Assembly: GCA_051657715.1 (NCBI GenBank)
Contig: JBOFLF010000046.1
Location: 16,947-80,946 of the forward strand
DNA: 64,000 bases
From: JBOFBH01 sp051657715
Lineage (GTDB): Bacteria; Actinomycetota; Actinomycetes; Actinomycetales; Angustibacteraceae
Reading direction: 5' to 3'
The translations under genes and the position numbers were made by a program. The notes beneath the pieces are model-generated. The model saw only the letters and a list, made by a program, of their open reading frames with translations, did not search any database and was not told the origin of the DNA. Below, one piece after another: positions 59,737 through 64,000 of the stretch (within the stretch, counting starts at the first letter, position 1; every line of letters starts with the position of its first letter).

Positions 59737-60540
59737 TCAGACGGTTCGGCCGCCTCGCAACGAGTCCGTCAAGCTCTTGAACTCGTCCCACTTGCCGTCG
59801 GCCAGCAGCTGCGCCTGTCGCGGCCAGGTGTCCGGGTTGTGGATCTGATAGCGAGGGCCGGCGGCGTTCAGCATCTCCTTCAGCGTCTCGACCGGGGTGC
59901 GGGATAGGTCGCGCCAGGTGCGCACGTTGATCGCGTGCAGCAGGCCCTGGATCTTGGGTCCGATCCCTTCCACCACCGTCAGGTCGTCCAGTTTCAACGG
60001 CCGGCCGATGACAGATCCCCCTACTGCCACGTCCGGTATCGCGTCGGGCTCGGCGACCACAGCGGGTGGTGTCGCCTCGGCAACCTCAGGCTCGGCAACC
60101 TCAGGCTCGGCAACCTCAGGCTCGGCAACCTCGGGCTCGGCAACCTCGGGCTCGGCAACCTCGGGCTCAGCAACGGCAGGCTCGGACGTGTCGGGCTCAG
60201 CAACGGCAGGCTCGGCCACAACGGCGGATGGTGTGGCTTCGGCAGCGTCGGGCTCGGCGGCGTCGGCTCGTGGCGCGGCCCCCAGCGGGGCGGGGGCGAC
60301 GTCGGCTCGGGCGCTCTCCAACTCGGCGATCCGGGCCTTGAGGGCGTCGGTGTCGGCCTGGGTGCCTTCGAGTTCGGCGATCCGGGCCTTCAAGGCGGCA
60401 ACCCGCTCATCGGAGACGATGGAGGGGCTGTCGTCAGCGGAGGAGCGCCGACCGAAACGGTGCACCCACCATGCGATCAGGGCCGCGATGATGGCGGCGA
60501 GCAGCCACCAGGGCCACGTCATTCTGAGGAAGAAACCCAT
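59737..60540 (-). CDS. Membrane-anchored helix-hairpin-helix protein with Glu-Pro-Val-Ala repeats
   Basis: A 267-residue protein. An N-terminal transmembrane helix (WWLLAAIIAALIAWWV) is followed by a coiled coil with two similar ALKARIAELE segments, a linker of about nine EPEVA-type pentapeptides, and a C-terminal helix-hairpin-helix domain (LDDLTVVEGIGPKIQGLLHA; LKEMLNAAGPRYQIHNPDTWPRQA). This C-terminal domain commonly follows OmpA/peptidoglycan-binding partners, as here: the OmpA gene stop is one base before this start, ATG 60540. Confidence 0.8.
   Translation of the reverse strand: MGFFLRMTWPWWLLAAIIAALIAWWVHRFGRRSSADDSPSIVSDERVAALKARIAELEGTQADTDALKARIAELESARADVAPAPLGAAPRADAAEPDAAEATPSAVVAEPAVAEPDTSEPAVAEPEVAEPEVAEPEVAEPEVAEPEVAEPEVAEATPPAVVAEPDAIPDVAVGGSVIGRPLKLDDLTVVEGIGPKIQGLLHAINVRTWRDLSRTPVETLKEMLNAAGPRYQIHNPDTWPRQAQLLADGKWDEFKSLTDSLRGGRTV
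60076..60210 (-). repeat. 15-bp tandem repeat, about nine units
   Basis: Units of CTCGGCAACCTCAGG/CTCGGCAACCTCGGG from 60076 to 60165, then diverged copies to 60210. On the coding strand they encode PEVAE/EPEVA repeats in the linker of the HHH membrane protein. The first three and next three units form two sub-families differing by one base, which points to block duplication. Confidence 0.92.
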
Positions 60541-60541
60541 G

Positions 60542-61603
60542 TCAGTTCTCCTGGACGGTGAAGATGATCCGGCGGTTGAGTGCCCGTCCGGCGCTGGTGG
60601 TGTTGCTCTCGACCGGCTGGGACTCGCCCCGGCCGGTGGTCTCGAGGCGAGTGGCATCGACGTCGCGGGCGACCAGTGCCCGGCGCACCTCGGCCGCTCG
60701 TCGTTCGCTGAGGTCCTGGTTGAGCGCACGGCTGCCCAAGCTGTCGGTGTGACCCGTGATCAGGACCCGCCCGGACGGGATCTCGCTGAGCACGGCCGCG
60801 ACCCGGTCCAGGGTCTGACGGGACTGCGGGGTCAACCGGGCCGAGCCGGTGTCGAATGTGATGCCGCGCATCCCGACGGCTTCCTGGAGCTGTTGCTCCA
60901 GCTGCGTCGTATCACCAGTGGCAGGGGGTTCCTCGACGCTGATCTCGCCACTGACCGTCAGCGGTGGGCTCCCAGCTGCCCCGGCGCGTTCCACGGCCGC
61001 GTTCGCTGCTTCGGCGGCTTCCGCGTCCGTCGCGGTGCCGGTCACCGTCAGCTTCTGAGCGTCGAGAAGGACGGACGCGGACGCCACGCTTGGCTCGAGC
61101 TCGGTGATCGTCGTGGCGAGTGCGGTGACCGCTGTTGTCGCGCCCTGTCCGGTGCCGGTCACCGTCAGCTCGTTGGCCACCTGGTCGCTGCCGCCATAAG
61201 CGGCGGCGGCAGCATCGGCCAGCGCGGTGCGGTCGGCGTCGGTCGGCACCGTGCCGGTCAGCCGGACCCGCGGGGTCGTGCCGTCCTCGGCGATCGTCAC
61301 GTCGACGTTCGGCTGTGCGCTTGCGGTCACCCCGCTCTGGGCGACATAGCGGATTTGGTTGACCGCCCCGCGGTCTGCCATCTGATCCACCGCGGCGAGC
61401 GCGGCCTTGCGGCTGCCCTCGGCACCCCGAAGGGTCAGCGAGGCCCAGTCGCTGCTCACGCGGACGTCCTGGACGCCTTGCCGGACGAGCGCGGTCTCGG
61501 CCTTGCTGGCCAGCGCGTCGTCGATGCGGCCTTTGCTGAGCGGAAGGAACAGCAAGCCGAGCAGGAGCGCCAGGGCCAGGGCCAATACCCAGCACCTACG
61601 CAT
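60542..61603 (-). CDS. BON/OmpA-domain outer-envelope protein
   Basis: A 353-residue protein with an N-terminal signal anchor (LALALALLLGLLFLPL), a BON-like middle with two repeat units (LASKAETALVRQGVQDVRV; TVTGTGQGATTAVTALATT) and a C-terminal OmpA domain (MRGITFDTGSARLTPQSRQTLDR, GHTDSLGSRALNQDLSERRAAEVRRAL) that binds peptidoglycan. The layout is close to M. tuberculosis ArfA (Rv0899). ATG 61603 precedes the signal. It is coupled to the HHH protein gene. Confidence 0.85.
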   Translation of the reverse strand: MRRCWVLALALALLLGLLFLPLSKGRIDDALASKAETALVRQGVQDVRVSSDWASLTLRGAEGSRKAALAAVDQMADRGAVNQIRYVAQSGVTASAQPNVDVTIAEDGTTPRVRLTGTVPTDADRTALADAAAAAYGGSDQVANELTVTGTGQGATTAVTALATTITELEPSVASASVLLDAQKLTVTGTATDAEAAEAANAAVERAGAAGSPPLTVSGEISVEEPPATGDTTQLEQQLQEAVGMRGITFDTGSARLTPQSRQTLDRVAAVLSEIPSGRVLITGHTDSLGSRALNQDLSERRAAEVRRALVARDVDATRLETTGRGESQPVESNTTSAGRALNRRIIFTVQEN

Positions 61604-61814
61604 TGATCGATCCTCATTTCCCGAGTCGGGTCGCATACGCGTCCCGGTGCGCAGCAGAGCGTGTCCTACTCTGGCCGTGGAGCGCAAGATCGTTGATCCG
61701 ATAGGGCGTTCCAGCGCAGGGGCCTATCACTGGGTGTGCTAACGCGAGCACGATGGGCTGCTGCGCCAGGGCACCAGCGCGCCATGGCGACCTCGACCGG
61801 CGAACAGGAGACCA

Positions 61815-63128
61815 GTGCCTCCAGATGAGGCCCCGAGGGCAGCCGAGGCATCGCCGGCCAGCCCCGTCTCGGATGTCCCGATGGCTCAGGTGCACGCCCA
61901 AGCCGGGATCCTTCCGGTCGGTCTGCGGCTGACCGGCAAACGCACCTTGGTGGTCGGCGGCGGCCCGGTGGCGTTGCGGCGCACCGCGATCCTGATTGAC
62001 GCCGGCGCGGACGTGGTGCTCGTCTCACCGGTTGTGCTGCCGGCGCTGCAGGATCTCGCCGAACGCGGCAAGCTCCGGTGGCTTCGACGACGATGGCAGG
62101 CCGGGGATCTGCGTGCGGCGTGGTTCGCGGTCGCCTGCACCGACGACCCGCAGGTGAACTCCGCCGTGCTGGCCGAGGCGGAGCGCGCCCGGATCTGGTG
62201 CGCTCGGGCAGACGACGCCGCTTCAGCGACCGCCTGGTTCCCGGCCGTGGGCCGCACGGGGCGGGCCACGGTGGCGGTGTTCGCCGGGCGCGATCCGCGA
62301 CGGGCCAGCACGTGGCGAGACGCCGCCGTAGCAGCCTTGGAATCACTGGTGCGCAGGAAATCCGAGACCGGACGCCGCGGCGCCGACGGTGGCCGGGTGG
62401 TGTTGATCGGCGGTGGCCCCGGGGACCCGGGGCTGCTGACCCGCCGCGGTCATGACCGGCTGGCGGAGGCGGATGTCGTCGTCGTGGACCGGCTTGCACC
62501 GCTGGCGGCGCTGGACGGCCTGGCCCCGGACGTCGTGGTGATCGACGTAGCCAAGGTCCCGGGTGGCCGGTTGACCACCCAGCAGCGCATCGAGGAGCTG
62601 CTCGTCGAGCACGCTCAAGCCGGTCGGGTGGTGGCGCGCCTCAAGGGCGGGGACCCGTTCGTACTGGGCCGCGGAATGGAGGAGGTCGCCGCGTGCCGGC
62701 GTGCCGGTGTCCCGGTCGAGGTCGTGCCCGGCGTTACCAGCGCGGTCGCGGTACCGGGGATGGTCGGTCTGCCGGTGACTCATCGCGGTGTGGCACAGGG
62801 GTTCTCCGTGGTGTCCGGGCACCTGCCGCCAGGGCACCCGGACTCCAGTCTCGACTGGGCGGCCCTCGCTCGCAGCGGGACCACCCTGGTGTGCCTGATG
62901 GCGGTGCGTACGTTGCCCGCGATCGCCGCTGAGCTGCTGGCGCACGGGATGTCAGCGGCGACCCCGGTCGCGGTGGTGTGCGACGGCGGCCTGCCCGGGC
63001 AGCGAGTCCGCACCGGCGTCCTCGGGGCGGTCGCGGAGCTGACGACCCGGATCGATCCGCCGGCAGTCGTGGTGATCGGCGACGTGGTGGGGTTGCTGGA
63101 CGCGGACGGCGTCAGCGGAGGGCCGTGA
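61815..63128 (+). CDS. cobA: Uroporphyrinogen-III C-methyltransferase with siroheme-synthase domain
   Basis: A 437-residue fusion. The N-terminal 170 residues resemble the precorrin-2 dehydrogenase domain of CysG (LTGKRTLVVGGGPVALRRTAIL; WFAVACTDDPQVNSAVLAEAE). The C-terminal part is a SAM-dependent SUMT (VVLIGGGPGDPGLLT, VARLKGGDPFVLGRG, VPGVTSAVAVPG, VVSGHLPPG). It converts uroporphyrinogen III to precorrin-2 on the way to cobalamin or siroheme. GTG 61815 has AGGAGA upstream. It overlaps the convergent CoA-transferase by 17 bases. Confidence 0.93.
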   Translation: MPPDEAPRAAEASPASPVSDVPMAQVHAQAGILPVGLRLTGKRTLVVGGGPVALRRTAILIDAGADVVLVSPVVLPALQDLAERGKLRWLRRRWQAGDLRAAWFAVACTDDPQVNSAVLAEAERARIWCARADDAASATAWFPAVGRTGRATVAVFAGRDPRRASTWRDAAVAALESLVRRKSETGRRGADGGRVVLIGGGPGDPGLLTRRGHDRLAEADVVVVDRLAPLAALDGLAPDVVVIDVAKVPGGRLTTQQRIEELLVEHAQAGRVVARLKGGDPFVLGRGMEEVAACRRAGVPVEVVPGVTSAVAVPGMVGLPVTHRGVAQGFSVVSGHLPPGHPDSSLDWAALARSGTTLVCLMAVRTLPAIAAELLAHGMSAATPVAVVCDGGLPGQRVRTGVLGAVAELTTRIDPPAVVVIGDVVGLLDADGVSGGP

Positions 63129-64000
63129 CGAACGCGGGTGGGTCGGCGCCCAGCCGGGTGCTGCCGGGCCAGCGTGGCGTCAGGTCGGTCAAGCGTCCGA
63201 CGGGCCGTAGGACGTCGACCGTCCCGTCGGGGACCGGGAGCGACACCAGGTAGCGCTCTGGCCCGAGCGGCCGTGGATCGACCCGTGCCGGGGCCATCGC
63301 GGGCCGTGGCGCTCCGAGCAACCATCGGGCGGTCTGAGCGAGGGACAGGTGGATGGTCCAAGGCGATCCGCCTCGGGCGACCTGGACCACCGACAGCAGG
63401 GCGGCCGCTGCGGCAAGATACCCGGTGGCGTGGTCGAGAACTTGCGCGGGCAGTGCGCCGGGGGTCGTTGAGCTCCTCGACGGCGTGTCGATGCTCTCTG
63501 CGGTCGTGGTGGCGCCTTCGATCCGAGCGATCCCGGTACTGCACTGGACCATCGAGTCGAAGCCACGCCGAGCAGCCCACGGCCCGACCTGGCCCCAGGC
63601 GCTGATGCTGACCACGGTCAGGTGCGGGTGCCGCTGGACGACGGTCTGCGGGTCCAGGCCGAATCGGGTGAGCGCGCCCGGCCGGTACCCCACCACCAGC
63701 ACATCGGCCTGGTTCAACAAGTGGTGCAGGTGGCTCAATCCGGCGGGGTCGTCGAAGTCGAGGACGGCGCTGCGTTTTCCCGGCAGCGTGTCGAGGGCTT
63801 GCGCGGGGATCTCCGGCAGTCGTGGCCCGTCCAGGCGCAGGACGTCGGCTCCCCAACCGGCAAGCGTGCGGGTGGCCACCGGGCCGGCGATCACCCGGGT
63901 GAGGTCGATGACCCGGACGCCGGCCGCAGCCCGCCCGCGGCCTGACAGGAACCGCGTCCGACCGTTGGTCTGCGTGGTGTCGTTGGCCTGCGTGGTGTCG
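63112..64000 (-). CDS. CaiB/BaiF-family CoA-transferase (5' end beyond window)
   Basis: The C-terminal part of a class III CoA-transferase, open to the right edge of the window. The visible sequence has GVRVIDLTRVIAGPVATRTLAGWGADVLRLDGP, KRSAVLDFDDPAGLSHLHHLLNQADVLVVGYRPGALTRFGL and ISAWGQVGPWAARRGFDSMVQ, all normal for the family. The reading frame continues upstream past the usual start of such proteins through a Thr/Asn/Gln stretch with an 18-bp near-repeat, so a longer N-terminal domain or linker is likely. The substrate is unknown. Confidence 0.82.
   Translation of the reverse strand, partial: DTTQANDTTQTNGRTRFLSGRGRAAAGVRVIDLTRVIAGPVATRTLAGWGADVLRLDGPRLPEIPAQALDTLPGKRSAVLDFDDPAGLSHLHHLLNQADVLVVGYRPGALTRFGLDPQTVVQRHPHLTVVSISAWGQVGPWAARRGFDSMVQCSTGIARIEGATTTAESIDTPSRSSTTPGALPAQVLDHATGYLAAAAALLSVVQVARGGSPWTIHLSLAQTARWLLGAPRPAMAPARVDPRPLGPERYLVSLPVPDGTVDVLRPVGRLTDLTPRWPGSTRLGADPPAFVTALR

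Overview
The window is high-GC DNA with dense coding on both strands, frequent GTG starts, 4-base GTGA/ATGA overlaps between consecutive genes and many actinobacterial marker families (DUF3052, DUF4191, polyphosphate glucokinase, F420-dependent LLM oxidoreductase, GlnA1/GlnE/GlnA2, RNase H-CobC fusion, fused ECF ATPases, SCO2322-family protein). It is a chromosomal segment of an Actinomycetes bacterium; I cannot name the genus. Much of the gene order recalls, from memory, the Mycobacterium tuberculosis Rv2207-Rv2240 segment (cobT, cobS, gcvT, pepB, dlaT, Rv2216, lipB, lipA, Rv2219, RDD protein, glnA1, glnE, glnA2, panB, Rv2228c, Rv2229c, Rv2230c, ahpE, Rv2239c), with lineage-specific insertions.

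Layout. 1-4.4 kb: tail of a membrane protein, an OFA-type MFS carrier with its tiny partner subunit, and a convergent FdhF/YdeP-type molybdopterin oxidoreductase. 4.5-10.6 kb: DUF3052 protein, AhpE-like peroxiredoxin, tRNA-Val(TAC), then an overlapping operon Nif3 / zinc-ribbon coiled-coil / RNase H-CobC, and an RNB exoribonuclease. 10.6-12.5 kb: rnpB (RNase P RNA) followed by an accessory regulatory cassette: two divergent XRE-type regulators around a perfect palindrome, plus an ImmA/IrrE-like metallopeptidase. 12.5-18.4 kb: ppgK, methionine aminopeptidase, small SPOR-like protein, a COG0701 permease with its TIGR03943 partner, and an F420-dependent oxidoreductase. 18.4-30.6 kb: panB-nadE, a phytoene-desaturase-like FAD protein, a VapBC module, glnA2-glnE, a matrixin-type protease and a glycosidase-like protein. 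30.7-33.5 kb: RidA, then an accessory stretch with an unknown secreted protein, a small membrane protein and six perfect 18-bp tandem repeats. 33.5-50.7 kb: glnA1 with its terminator, RDD and DUF4191 proteins, lipA, lipB, an amine-oxidase-like FAD protein with a GntR regulator, a Ser/Thr kinase, a TIGR01777 protein, dlaT/sucB, lpdA, pepA and gcvT. 50.7-59.7 kb: a cobalamin operon on the minus strand. 59.7-64 kb: an HHH membrane protein plus OmpA/BON protein pair, cobA/cysG-type methyltransferase, and a partial CoA-transferase.

How genes work together. The clearest system is the minus-strand operon from about 59.6 kb to 50.7 kb. A cobalamin riboswitch precedes genes for a secreted SCO2322-family protein, EcfT, a fused EcfA1-A2 ATPase, an EcfS subunit, a metallo-beta-lactamase-CobU fusion, CobT and CobS. 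This looks like B12-responsive uptake of a corrinoid or precursor joined to nucleotide-loop assembly; the CobC domain (7.8 kb) and CobA (61.8 kb) supply other steps from elsewhere in the window. Lipoate synthesis (LipA, LipB) lies near two of its users, the lipoylated E2 (two lipoyl domains) and E3 (LpdA), and near GcvT of the glycine cleavage system. GlnA1 carries the adenylylation tyrosine that GlnE would modify, while GlnA2 lacks it.

No full prophage, insertion sequence or CRISPR array was seen. The accessory signals are the XRE/ImmA cassette, the VapBC pair and the 31-33.5 kb stretch.
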